This document shows, piece by piece, positions 14,731-21,086 of a DNA stretch of 64,000 nucleotides. How positions within the stretch are numbered: the stretch's first letter is position 1; the number at the start of each line of letters is the position of its first letter. The DNA lies in IMG/VR virus record IMGVR_UViG_3300044837_000085, positions 1 to 64,000 of that record, one strand, 5' to 3'. The notes under the pieces are model-generated. The model was not told where the DNA came from. It saw only the letters and a list, made by a program, of their open reading frames with translations, and searched no databases. This DNA is from a virus. The translations under genes were made by a program, and so were the position numbers.

Positions 14731-14751
14731 CCCCCGGCTACGATTACTTTT
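14730..14751 (+). repeat. diverged CTGATTT-family repeat
   Basis: ACCCCCGGCTACGATTACTTTT right after a stop codon; it has the same frame as the consensus with changes in the last third. Confidence 0.4.
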
Positions 14752-14787
14752 CACCCCGACTTGCGCCTTAATAGAGAGGAGGAGAAA

Positions 14788-15258
14788 TTGTACGTTCACT
14801 ATTCGCCGCGCCGAGTTGACGTTGTTCAATCGCTCGAACAGGAATCAATTGCGCACTTCAAACCAAACGGCCTTTGGATTACCATCGAAGGAGAGGACGG
14901 TTGGAAAGATTGGTGCGAGAATAACGATTGGAGTAAGACATCGCTCAAGTTTGCCCATGACGTTTTGCTGAGCAACGACGCCAAGATACTGCGCATTTCG
15001 TCAGCGGCCGATATCTATGACCTGACGGATCGCTACACGCCAGCGAAGTCCAGAGATCATCCGTACTCGATGCGAATGATCGAATGGAAGCGGGTCGCCA
15101 AGGACTATCAAGGCATCCTAATCGTGCCCTATATTTGGTCCGAGCGTCTTAGCGAAACCAATCGCTGGTACTATGCCTGGGATTGCGCCTCTGGCTGCAT
15201 TTGGGATGCTGATGCTATCGAATCAATCCGCGTTCGCGCAATGGAATCCACGCCATGA
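14788..15258 (+). CDS. hypothetical protein with TTG start, 156 aa
   Basis: TTG at 14788 sits 4-5 nt after AGAGGAGGAG, the strongest SD nearby; the reading then is LYVHYSPRRVDVVQSLEQ... The sequence is rich in Trp (GLWITIEGEDGWKDWCENNDW; YIWSERLSETNRWYYAWDCASG). It recalls phage proteins of the ADP-ribosyltransferase-like or unknown type, but no catalytic motif can be fixed. The stop overlaps the next ATG (ATGA). Confidence 0.55.
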   Translation: MYVHYSPRRVDVVQSLEQESIAHFKPNGLWITIEGEDGWKDWCENNDWSKTSLKFAHDVLLSNDAKILRISSAADIYDLTDRYTPAKSRDHPYSMRMIEWKRVAKDYQGILIVPYIWSERLSETNRWYYAWDCASGCIWDADAIESIRVRAMESTP

Positions 15259-15491
15259 TCGACACCGTAGCCAAGGCGATCATGCAATGGGCTATCCCGT
15301 TTAACGATTGGGATAGTCAGACAGAGGAAGTGCGCGAGCGGTGGCGAGGCGCGACTAGGGTTGTGATTGAAGCGATGCGCGAGCCGACAGACATAATGAC
15401 ACTCCAGCATGGCGGCAGAATCACAAATAATGAGGCTGCTTACGTCTGGCGAGACATGATCGACGCAGCACTCACCCCCGCTGACGGCTGA
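15255..15491 (+). CDS. hypothetical protein, 78 aa
   Basis: MIDTVAKAIMQWAIPFNDWDSQTEEVRERWRGATRVVIEAMREP: helical. The pattern resembles short phage proteins that start with IDxVAKAIxxA and WxxLxEExRxRWR, of unknown role. Its stop codon TGA lies within a CTGATTT-type repeat. Confidence 0.6.
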   Translation: MIDTVAKAIMQWAIPFNDWDSQTEEVRERWRGATRVVIEAMREPTDIMTLQHGGRITNNEAAYVWRDMIDAALTPADG

Positions 15492-15522
15492 TTCCACGCT
15501 ACCCGTGGCTACGACTGATTTT
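15474..15522 (+). repeat. two CTACGGCTGATTT-family repeats bridging two genes
   Basis: ACCCCCGCTGACGGCTGATT overlaps the stop codon of the 15255 gene; ACCCGTGGCTACGACTGATTTT follows and leads into GGAGAGGAGG, the SD of the RF2-like gene. Confidence 0.7.
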
Positions 15523-15537
15523 GGAGAGGAGGATAAG

Positions 15538-16299
15538 ATGGACGAGGACGACTATAGAAATCCCAATCCGGATGACGCGACCGAGGTTGCTGCGATCGAG
15601 CTTTGCCGCATAGTTGGTCTTCTGCCCTGGGTTTGCGGTGATCAGCCCGGATTTCAAGGCGACTACAATATGAATTGGGCGCGTCATGAAATTGACCACG
15701 CGCTCGCCGTTCGATCTGCGATGTTGAAGGCGGGACTTCTTAATCCAAACGCATCGCCTGAGTTTGAATATCCAGACGGTCCTCGGGTTCGGATTGAAAT
15801 TGCGGCCGGATCCGGAGGCATCGAACCACAAGACTTTGCAATAATGATCCGACGAATGTACCTGCGATGGGCGGAGCGAAATGGAATCAAGGTAGAGCCC
15901 GGAAAAAGTCCCGGCGAGACGCTAGAATTTTCTGGAGAGCGAGCCGCGATGCTTCTCTCGGAAAATGGAGTTCACAGGATGGTGCGGATCAGTCCGCACG
16001 ACCGCGAGAACAGACGCCATACCAGCTTTGTCGCAGTCAAGGCCGCGCGATTGGTCAACCGTTGGGCGGTCCTGAGCGTCAATAGGCGCGAGTCGCATCT
16101 TTGGGGAAACCAGATTCGCTCCTACGTTTTTGATCCTTACAAAATGGTGAAGGACTTGCGAACCGGCGTTCAGCGCGAAGACGTTGATAATGTTCTCGAC
16201 GGAGACATTGACGATTTTCTCTTAGCAGCCAAGGCCGCTGGCTTTCCGCACAATCATGACGAAAACGGTCCAACTCCCGAAGCTGCGGTTATGGATTAA
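15538..16299 (+). CDS. release-factor-2-like protein lacking the GGQ domain
   Basis: 253 aa against about 365 for RF2. Residues 84-164 match RF2 domain 2: GSGGIEPQDFAIMIRRMYLRWAERNG..., GVHRMVR and RRHTSF. The codon-reading SPF tripeptide appears as SPH (152-154). After HTSF only about 24 unrelated residues follow before the RF2 C-terminal signature WGNQIRSYVFDPY, VKDLRTGV and VLDGDIDDFL (189-228). The catalytic domain with GGQ, which in RF2 lies between these blocks, is missing. The ORF is intact with a strong SD (GAGAGGAGG), so it is unlikely to be random decay. A competitor or modulator of termination at UGA/UAA, or a ribosome-bound decoy, is inferred. Confidence 0.85.
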   Translation: MDEDDYRNPNPDDATEVAAIELCRIVGLLPWVCGDQPGFQGDYNMNWARHEIDHALAVRSAMLKAGLLNPNASPEFEYPDGPRVRIEIAAGSGGIEPQDFAIMIRRMYLRWAERNGIKVEPGKSPGETLEFSGERAAMLLSENGVHRMVRISPHDRENRRHTSFVAVKAARLVNRWAVLSVNRRESHLWGNQIRSYVFDPYKMVKDLRTGVQREDVDNVLDGDIDDFLLAAKAAGFPHNHDENGPTPEAAVMD

Positions 16300-16304
16300 A
16301 TATC

Positions 16305-16331
16305 ACGGGCGCTTAATGCCCAACTGAAAGG
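16305..16331 (+). promoter_or_regulatory. hairpin leader, copy L6
   Basis: GGGC-GCTTAAT-GCCC stem-loop, then AACTGAAAGGA (SD), before the ATG at 16340. The stem shows compensatory change relative to GCGC/GCGC. Confidence 0.55.
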
Positions 16332-16339
16332 ACACAACC

Positions 16340-16690
16340 ATGTCACCCCCAAGATTCGTCCATAAGAAGATCACCGCAACCGACTTCAACAACGAACTCG
16401 CACGCCAGGGCATGAGCCCGCAGACCTTCACCCGGATCTGGTGCCAGAACCTCACCACCACGACACGATGGGCGAACGGGCAGAACGATATCCCGACATG
16501 GGTTCCGATCGCGTTGACGATGATGACGCTACCGAACGCCATGAGTACGGCAAGAACCGCAGCAGCAGCGATGATCGAGAAGGACACGCTTAACCCGCAC
16601 TTGGGGGACTTCCCTTATCTGCGGGCACGGCAGTTGCCGGAGGATGCGGACGACCCCATGGGGCCAGATGACGGTCGTGGGGCCAGATAA
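16340..16690 (+). CDS. small HTH-like phage protein
   Basis: 116 aa. ITATDFNNELARQGMSPQTFTRIWCQNLTTTTRWANGQNDIPTWVPIALTMM looks like a transposed HTH (MSPQTF..RI plus TTTTRWANG), a pattern I recall from rhizobial phage proteins. The last 13 residues (DPMGPDDGRGAR) are encoded by two GGGGCCAGA repeats. Function unknown. Confidence 0.6.
   Translation: MSPPRFVHKKITATDFNNELARQGMSPQTFTRIWCQNLTTTTRWANGQNDIPTWVPIALTMMTLPNAMSTARTAAAAMIEKDTLNPHLGDFPYLRARQLPEDADDPMGPDDGRGAR
16654..16689 (+). repeat. two GGGGCCAGA-family repeats forming the 3-prime end of a gene
   Basis: CCCCATGGGGCCAGA and CGTGGGGCCAGATAA; the latter provides the stop codon of the 16340 gene. Confidence 0.65.
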
Positions 16691-16696
16691 TCAAGG

Positions 16697-16744
16697 CCCC
16701 AGCCTACGACTGATTTCCGGTCACTCCCGGCTACGGCTGATTTT
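16697..16744 (+). repeat. two CTACGGCTGATTT-family repeats
   Basis: CCCCAGCCTACGACTGATTT and CTCCCGGCTACGGCTGATTTT. They are the last copies in the window; the repeat-rich block ends here. Confidence 0.65.
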
Positions 16745-16771
16745 GCGAGACGCCCATGGAATATCCGGTAC

Positions 16772-16835
16772 TGGCCCCTTTCCATCCGAAATTTCGGAGG
16801 GTGGTCCCTTTTGATTTTTGGAGTGGTCCCTTTTG
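16772..16835 (+). repeat. short direct repeats TGGTCCCTTTTG
   Basis: TGGTCCCTTTTG at 16802 and 16824, with a diverged TGGCCCCTTTCC at 16772. Spacing is 22-30 bp. It may be the end of another mobile element; no partner end was found. Bases 16836-16909 contain no gene. Confidence 0.4.
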
Positions 16836-16888
16836 GTAGTTGTAGAATGTCCGCTTTGGTATTGGGGTCTGGCTTCATGTTGGAAAAT

Positions 16889-16907
16889 GTACTGCATTAT
16901 GCAGTAC
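16889..16907. promoter_or_regulatory. 19-bp palindrome GTACTGCATTATGCAGTAC
   Basis: Perfect palindrome about the central T. A related half, TGCATGATGCAGTACA, is at 16934. They sit at the end of the toxin-like gene and could be regulator sites or a structured RNA. Confidence 0.4.
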
Positions 16908-16909
16908 AG

Positions 16910-17221
16910 TCAAGCGAATTCGCTTGCGCTGTGATGCATGATGCAGTACATTAACCGTGCGTTGGGGGTAGCATCCGTATCGACCACATCAGCATGGAAA
17001 TAAGAAACGTAAGACTTACCTCTGATGAATTTGTGCCCTGATGTTAATATGCAGGTGCCGTCGCCCCTCTGGTGCCAACTACAAATGGACACTAAAAGAT
17101 TTTTCTTATTGGGACATGGATCATTGAGGACGATATGCAGATGCCCCCGCTCCCTGTCATGTTTGGGACCAGTGCCCGGAATATGAAGAGTGGTTCGTTG
17201 GAGTGGGTAAAATAGTTTCAT
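16910..17221 (-). CDS. candidate toxin downstream of a Panacea-type antitoxin
   Basis: 103 aa. GHLHIVLNDPCPNKKNLLVSICSWHQRGDGTCILTSGHKFI contains regularly spaced H, C and D residues as in small RNase-like or MazF-like toxins, but no family is proven. Its ATG overlaps the stop codon of the upstream gene (ATGA), the usual toxin-antitoxin coupling. Identity rests mainly on this partner. Confidence 0.5.
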   Translation of the reverse strand: MKLFYPLQRTTLHIPGTGPKHDRERGHLHIVLNDPCPNKKNLLVSICSWHQRGDGTCILTSGHKFIRGKSYVSYFHADVVDTDATPNARLMYCIMHHSASEFA

Positions 17222-17756
17222 GAACCGAAAAGGGAAGAAACTCTCCTCCGATAAGAAATTTCTTGCTCAATGTGATCCGGATCGGACTCACCAACCGCTT
17301 CTGCCATTTCACGATATGTGATTGGTAGGCGACCGCTTTTGACTTCCTTGTATTCTGGGCAATTGTCGTGGGTCCATTTTCGAATTTGGTGAGATGTCAT
17401 TTCACCAAACCGCTTCCAAATATTTCCCAACACATCCATTTCAGCATCGCTTAGTTCATCCAGAGATTCCCTCTCAATGACGCGCCGCGCGGGCTGAACT
17501 TTTTTGTTATCCTTCAAACTTACGAGAGATGACCACCCATCTTTGTCAATGTTACCATTGATGCCATTGAGTACGCTGGAACAGACGGGGCCGTCCTTCA
17601 TGGAAAATAGTTCGTCATAGAGCATGGGTTGCCCATGCCTAGAAACGAACTCTCGTTCTGCTAGGTAAATCAACTTAATAAGTTTGAGCTTTTCGATACC
17701 TGGCTGCCGACCCGCGAAGTAGGCCACAGCCTGAGCAGCCTTTCGGCTCTGAAATC
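17218..17756 (-). CDS. Panacea (SocA/DUF4065-like) antitoxin, 5-prime end displaced by a transposon
   Basis: FQSRKAAQAVAYFAGRQPGIEKLKLIKLIYLAEREFVSRHGQPMLYDELFSMKDGPV is typical of the Panacea domain that neutralises diverse toxins. Everything before this point on the minus strand is transposon sequence from 17757 on, so the native start codon is lost. A read-through start at 17823 would give a 201-aa protein with a foreign Trp/Arg-rich leader. Expression, if any, must now come from inside the element. Confidence 0.65.
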
Positions 17757-17814
17757 CGGTATTATGGCGCAAACGCCACAAGAATTTCAGGCATCGCCAC
17801 CATAGCTTGCGGCT

Positions 17815-18261
17815 ATGCCACACGCCAAGATACTAACCAAGCAAGCCCTCTATACCCTCAGCCAATTGCATAGCGAGTTGGCGGGGAAGCTGAGCGCCAA
17901 CCGGCGGGAGACCAAGCGGCTACGGCTTTCGATATTCCAGGTTGAGGCCGTCATGAAGCTGCTCAGCCCGGAAGTGAATTTGCGGCTGATCGCGCCCAAG
18001 CGGCGAAATGTCGGCAATCCGTGGTTCAAGCGCGGGACACTCTCTAGGGCCGTCATAGACACGCTACGGCGGTCGGCGGAGCCCATGACGACCCGCCAGA
18101 TTACGGACGCTCTATTGGTTGGGAAGCAGCCAACAGCCAACCGGCACCAAACCATGGTCCTGCAAGCGGCGGTTCTGGCGATCCTGCGAAGGCGGAATGG
18201 GACGGCGGTAGTCGGCGGCGATACCGTGCCGCAACGGTGGCGTTTGAAAGAGACCGCTTGA
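17815..18261 (+). CDS. conserved IS1595-associated passenger protein (paralogue)
   Basis: 148 aa. Coiled-coil N-terminus (LSQLHSELAGKLSANRRETKRLRLSIFQVEAVMKLL), then FKRGTLSRAVIDTLRRSAEPMTTRQITDALL, the same order and spacing as in the protein at 13916-13473. Both start about 60-90 bp inside a transposon end and read inward. Confidence 0.65.
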   Translation: MPHAKILTKQALYTLSQLHSELAGKLSANRRETKRLRLSIFQVEAVMKLLSPEVNLRLIAPKRRNVGNPWFKRGTLSRAVIDTLRRSAEPMTTRQITDALLVGKQPTANRHQTMVLQAAVLAILRRRNGTAVVGGDTVPQRWRLKETA

Positions 18262-18315
18262 GAAGGTGGAATCAGTGATATCGTGCTGGAGGCGGTCTAT
18301 CTGGGGAGGAATGCC

Positions 18316-18429
18316 ATGGGATGGTTTAGCGGGAAAACAGCGATAGGCGGCAGTCAGATTTCCAATTGGGTACTCGTTCTAGTGGCTGTCATGGTAATCT
18401 GGTTTATCTACGCATTCGCCGTGCGCTGA
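18316..18429 (+). CDS. tiny membrane protein, 37 aa
   Basis: MGWFSGKTAIGGSQISNW followed by one hydrophobic segment (VLVLVAVMVIWFIYAFAV). SD GGGGAGG upstream. Inside the transposon remnant; function unknown. Confidence 0.4.
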   Translation: MGWFSGKTAIGGSQISNWVLVLVAVMVIWFIYAFAVR

Positions 18430-18479
18430 GTGAAGGGTCACTGGCGGCCAGCCCGGCGCGGTGGAGGTTGAAGGCGGCC

Positions 18480-18572
18480 TCATAAAAGCTTGAAGAACAC
18501 AAAGGTGAGGCCGCCCACTAACAGAGCCATCCAGATCAGCGACAGACGAAAATACAGGTCGGGGCGGTTCAT
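18480..18572 (-). CDS. tiny membrane protein, 30 aa
   Basis: MNRPDLYFRLSLIWMALLVGGLTFVFFKLL, one transmembrane segment, on the opposite strand to the 18316 gene. Short, so uncertain. Confidence 0.3.
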   Translation of the reverse strand: MNRPDLYFRLSLIWMALLVGGLTFVFFKLL

Positions 18573-19108
18573 CGGGCCAAGCCCTCGCCGACTAAGACGA
18601 CCAACTTAGCGCTCTTGCGGGAGCGCCAACCGGAACGCTAGCACCCGGTTCCGTGGCCGGAAAGCGAAATTGGGAAAAAGCGGCAATTGGCTGCTTCGGA
18701 ACCAAAGACCCGCAAAATCAGTTGGAATAGTCGGGTGCGCTCGCGGATCGAGCGCTACCGAGCTAAGCGGTCTCAGCCCTCCCCCTGGGTTGGGGCCGTT
18801 TCTTTTGGGTCTCAAGAACCATGAGGGCAACGGTGTGATACAGATCAAAGATAAATATCCCGCAAGGTGGCAACTGAATAGCGTTTAGGCGAAGAATCGG
18901 TCAAAAACCGCCCCATTCTGGGCAGGCCCAACCGCGTAAACCAAGACGAAGTAAAGCTCAAAAACGCCCCTAAATTGCGTGTTAGAGCCTTGATTTCCGC
19001 AAATTGGACGCGAATATTAAGGTTGCTACAACTGAACCAAGGGCAGACTGGCCCCTACTACCGTGGTGGGAAGTTCTGCATCTGCAAGCCTTCGGTTGGA
19101 GAATTACC
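18573..19108. other. 536 bp with no supported gene, several inverted repeats
   Basis: No open frame here has coding character. Local stems are seen: AGCGCTC/GGGAGCGC near 18607, GGAACGCT to GGTTCC near 18630, and GCTCGCGGATCGAGC near 18738. It could encode a structured RNA of the transposon or just be non-coding cargo. Confidence 0.35.
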
Positions 19109-19321
19109 ATGGCCTCGACTATTTTGGATTATTTGGGTTACGTCTCGGTTGCGATGATGGTTGTTCTAGCGGTCGTTAACCTACTTGTAATTGCCGATCA
19201 AAAGTACCATCGTTCGGGGATAGTAGAACGCGGTGTCAAGCGCGCGCAGTTTTATATTGGTGTGTTACGTTTCGGGGGTGGTGGCGCTCGCGGCTTCGAT
19301 GGGCCTCACCATGAAGGGTAA
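19109..19321 (+). CDS. small membrane protein, 70 aa
   Basis: Starts MASTILDYLGYVSVAMMVVLAVVNLLVIADQKYH (one or two membrane segments); the stop TAA overlaps the next ATG (TAATG). Passenger of the transposon remnant. Confidence 0.45.
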   Translation: MASTILDYLGYVSVAMMVVLAVVNLLVIADQKYHRSGIVERGVKRAQFYIGVLRFGGGGARGFDGPHHEG

Positions 19322-19599
19322 TGGCGCTTGGTGTTTATGAGACTTATGGGGTTGGAGTTCTGGGTAGTGTAGCTATCGAGATTGCCGCAGCGTTGAAATT
19401 AGCTGTGAAGATGGATGGCATATGCCCTCCAATATACAAGCGTCCCTTCTTCGTCGGCCTACGAATAATTTTCGCTCTACTGGCGGCCGGCCCATTGTCG
19501 GTGATGATGGATGCGCCAAGCTATTGGGCAGCATTTTATTATGGTGTTACAGCCCCCGTTCTGTTTGATCGACTGGCGCGCGGGCTACAGCCAGATTAG
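19321..19599 (+). CDS. small membrane protein, 92 aa
   Basis: Three hydrophobic stretches (GVGVLGSVAIEIAAAL, VGLRIIFALLAAGPLSVMM, YWAAFYYGVTAPVLF). Translation is coupled to the 19109 gene. The ends of this gene and of the convergent transposase overlap at 19596-19599. Confidence 0.5.
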   Translation: MALGVYETYGVGVLGSVAIEIAAALKLAVKMDGICPPIYKRPFFVGLRIIFALLAAGPLSVMMDAPSYWAAFYYGVTAPVLFDRLARGLQPD

Positions 19600-20265
19600 C
19601 CGCCAACGTGGCGCTGCCAGTAGCCGGTGAAATCCACCGACTTGCCGCGCTTCATCGCCAGCGCCGCTACGCGGCTCACCTGATCGCCATTCGAGACGCG
19701 GCGGTTATCCTCCCGCCATGAACTTTCCTGCGCATAGCGGAGCAGATACGCGCCAGCGATATGGTGGTGGATGCCGATTTCGGCGCGGCGCAGGCGGCTA
19801 AAATATTCTTCAGCTTGGTTCGTGCAGGCACCGTCAAGGCTGTAAGCCTCTTGATGGTTGATGCGCTTCATTTCAAACCGTTCATGAAGGCCATCCCAAG
19901 ACGCGGCTTCGTCGGCATGAACCGTTGTGCCCCTCGCGATGCGGGCGCGAATGAAGGCGGAGGCTTGGCTTTCGGTATTGAACACGGCGGGCACTGAGTT
20001 GCCGCCGCGCTCGCGGACCACAACCACGACCTTGCGCTTGCCGTTCTGGTTACGCTGCAAGCGGCGATCGCGGCGATAGTCCTTTTGGTTGGCGGGCTTC
20101 ACATAGCCGCCGAAATAGCCGCCATCAACCTCAGCGGTTTTGCCTTCACCGCCGACAACGCGGCCACGCATTTCCTCAGCCATTGCTTCGCGCAGCTTGT
20201 GCAGCAGAACGAAAGCACACTTATAGGAAACGTTCAGATCGCGAGAGAGCGCCAGCGCGGACTTG
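19596..20265 (-). pseudogene. IS1595-family transposase, N-terminally truncated
   Basis: Retains CKSALALSRDLNVSYKCAFVLLHKLREAM, the DDE motifs AEVDGGYFGG, VHADEAASWD and ESSWREDNRR, and the HHHIAG block, but lacks the zinc-ribbon domain. The frame upstream of about 20265 codes for unrelated sequence (up to an ATG at 20357), so a fused start is formally possible. Close to the transposase at 11405-12370. Confidence 0.8.
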
Positions 20266-20278
20266 CAAGCGGCTGCGC

Positions 20279-20686
20279 GAAAATGACCCCATTCACCACC
20301 AAGAACTACTCGGTCGGCAACGCACTCGCGCGCAGCAACGAAAGGATGAGGCGGCAAAATATGTTTTCGATTATCTTTGTGACAATCCCTGCGTCGATTG
20401 CGGTGAGATCAATCCGCTCAAGCTGACGTTCGATCATGTTCGCGGGGTAAAGGTGTGCGATGTCAGCACGGCCCACACAACAAAGCGATGGCCGCTCGCG
20501 CTGGTGCGTGAGGAGATAAGCAAATGCGATGTTCGCTGCTGGAACTGCCATATGGAACGAACAGCCCGTTTGCGCGGATATCGGCGGGTCAAGCTTTGGG
20601 ATGAGCATTGCCGTAAGTTGGCACCGGGTGAAGGTAACGCTCCCTCGTCTTCGGTTTTGGAGACCGCTGCTCTGCTATTGAGCTAA
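20279..20686 (+). CDS. HNH endonuclease, 5-prime end truncated
   Basis: EAAKYVFDYLCDNPCVDCGEINPLKLTFDHVRG with CxxC, then DHVRG, then CDVRCWNCHMERTARLRGYRR: the C-x2-C ... H ... C-x2-C-H arrangement of phage HNH nucleases. Upstream of about 20279 the frame enters transposon sequence, so the start codon is missing or displaced. The 3-prime end of the frame runs antisense across the tRNA-Trp gene. Confidence 0.65.
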   Translation, partial: ENDPIHHQELLGRQRTRAQQRKDEAAKYVFDYLCDNPCVDCGEINPLKLTFDHVRGVKVCDVSTAHTTKRWPLALVREEISKCDVRCWNCHMERTARLRGYRRVKLWDEHCRKLAPGEGNAPSSSVLETAALLLS

Positions 20687-20692
20687 CCCGAT
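20619..20692 (-). tRNA. tRNA-Trp (CCA), last of the array
   Basis: Acceptor ATCGGGT/ACCCGGT, D-arm GCTC/GAGC, anticodon loop CTCCAAA, T-stem GAGGG/CCTTC, encoded CCA. The T-loop AGCGTTA departs from TTCRANN, so it is divergent. Confidence 0.7.
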
Positions 20693-20696
20693 AAAA

Positions 20697-20773
20697 TGGT
20701 ACTGACGCAGTGATTCGAACACTTTCCACGAGATTCACAGTCCCGCTGCTCATTGCCATCGAGCATCGTCAGC
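20697..20773 (-). tRNA. tRNA-His (GTG)
   Basis: Acceptor GCTGACG/CGTCAGT, D-stem GCTC/GAGC, anticodon stem CGGGA/TCTCG with loop CTGTGAA, T-loop TTCGAAT, CCA encoded. The discriminator is A and the base before position 1 is T, so the usual G-1/C73 His identity pair is absent. Confidence 0.75.
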
Positions 20774-20774
20774 A

Positions 20775-20845
20775 TGGTCGCGAACGCGCGTGTCGATCGC
20801 GCCTGACAGCCGTATGAAAACCGTTTCCTCGCCGGAGGGATCGCG
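20775..20845 (-). tRNA. tRNA with CAT anticodon (Met or Ile2)
   Basis: Acceptor CGCGATC/GTTCGCG (one T-T mismatch), short D-arm, anticodon stem CGGTT/GGCTG with loop TTCATAC, T-stem GCGCG/CGCGC, CCA encoded, 71 nt. Compact and divergent, but it fills the gap in the array exactly. Confidence 0.6.
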
Positions 20846-20852
20846 TTGATTT

Positions 20853-20926
20853 TGGCAGCCGGTGACTGAATCGAACAGTCGTTCCAGGATTCAAAGTCCC
20901 GTCTCTTGCCACTAAAGGAACCGGCC
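20853..20926 (-). tRNA. tRNA-Gln (TTG)
   Basis: Acceptor GGCCGGT/ACCGGCT, anticodon stem CGGGA/TCCTG with loop CTTTGAA, T-arm GACTG-TTCGATT-CAGTC, CCA encoded. Confidence 0.85.
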
Positions 20927-20931
20927 ATAAT

Positions 20932-21006
20932 TGGTAGAGCCTGCGGGTGCCGACCCCGCTCCTGCGACTTGAAAGGCCGCGATCCTAGCCGATAGACGAA
21001 GGCTCC
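20932..21006 (-). tRNA. tRNA-Glu (TTC)
   Basis: Acceptor GGAGCCT/AGGCTCT, anticodon stem GCGGC/GTCGC with loop CTTTCAA, encoded CCA. Five bases separate it from the tRNA-Gln gene and from the tRNA-Gly gene. Confidence 0.85.
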
Positions 21007-21011
21007 ATGAA

Positions 21012-21086
21012 TGGCGCGGACTGCGTGAATCGAACACGCTTCACTAGGTTGGAAGCCTAGGGCAACAGCCAATATACCAAGCCCGC
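21012..21086 (-). tRNA. tRNA-Gly (TCC), first of the array
   Basis: Acceptor GCGGGCT/AGTCCGC, anticodon stem CTAGG/CCTAG with loop CTTCCAA, T-loop TTCGATT, CCA encoded. The 3-prime end of the upstream protein gene overlaps it. Confidence 0.88.

Larger units (their letters stand above)
17757..20265. mobile_element. remnant of an IS1595-like transposon
   Basis: The left end CGGTATTATGGCGCAAACGC (17757 on) matches the end of the 10202-14006 element at 16 of 23 positions. Inside are a homologue of the conserved passenger (17815), small membrane proteins and a transposase of the same subgroup lacking its N-terminal third. The right end and the transposase start are missing at about 20265-20280, where an HNH gene begins. 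No target duplication could be found. Confidence 0.7.

Noticed and set aside
16757-16842. 28-codon ORF starting MEYPVLAPF
   Set aside because: Consists of the short TGGTCCCTTTT direct repeats and has no SD; more likely a mobile-element end.
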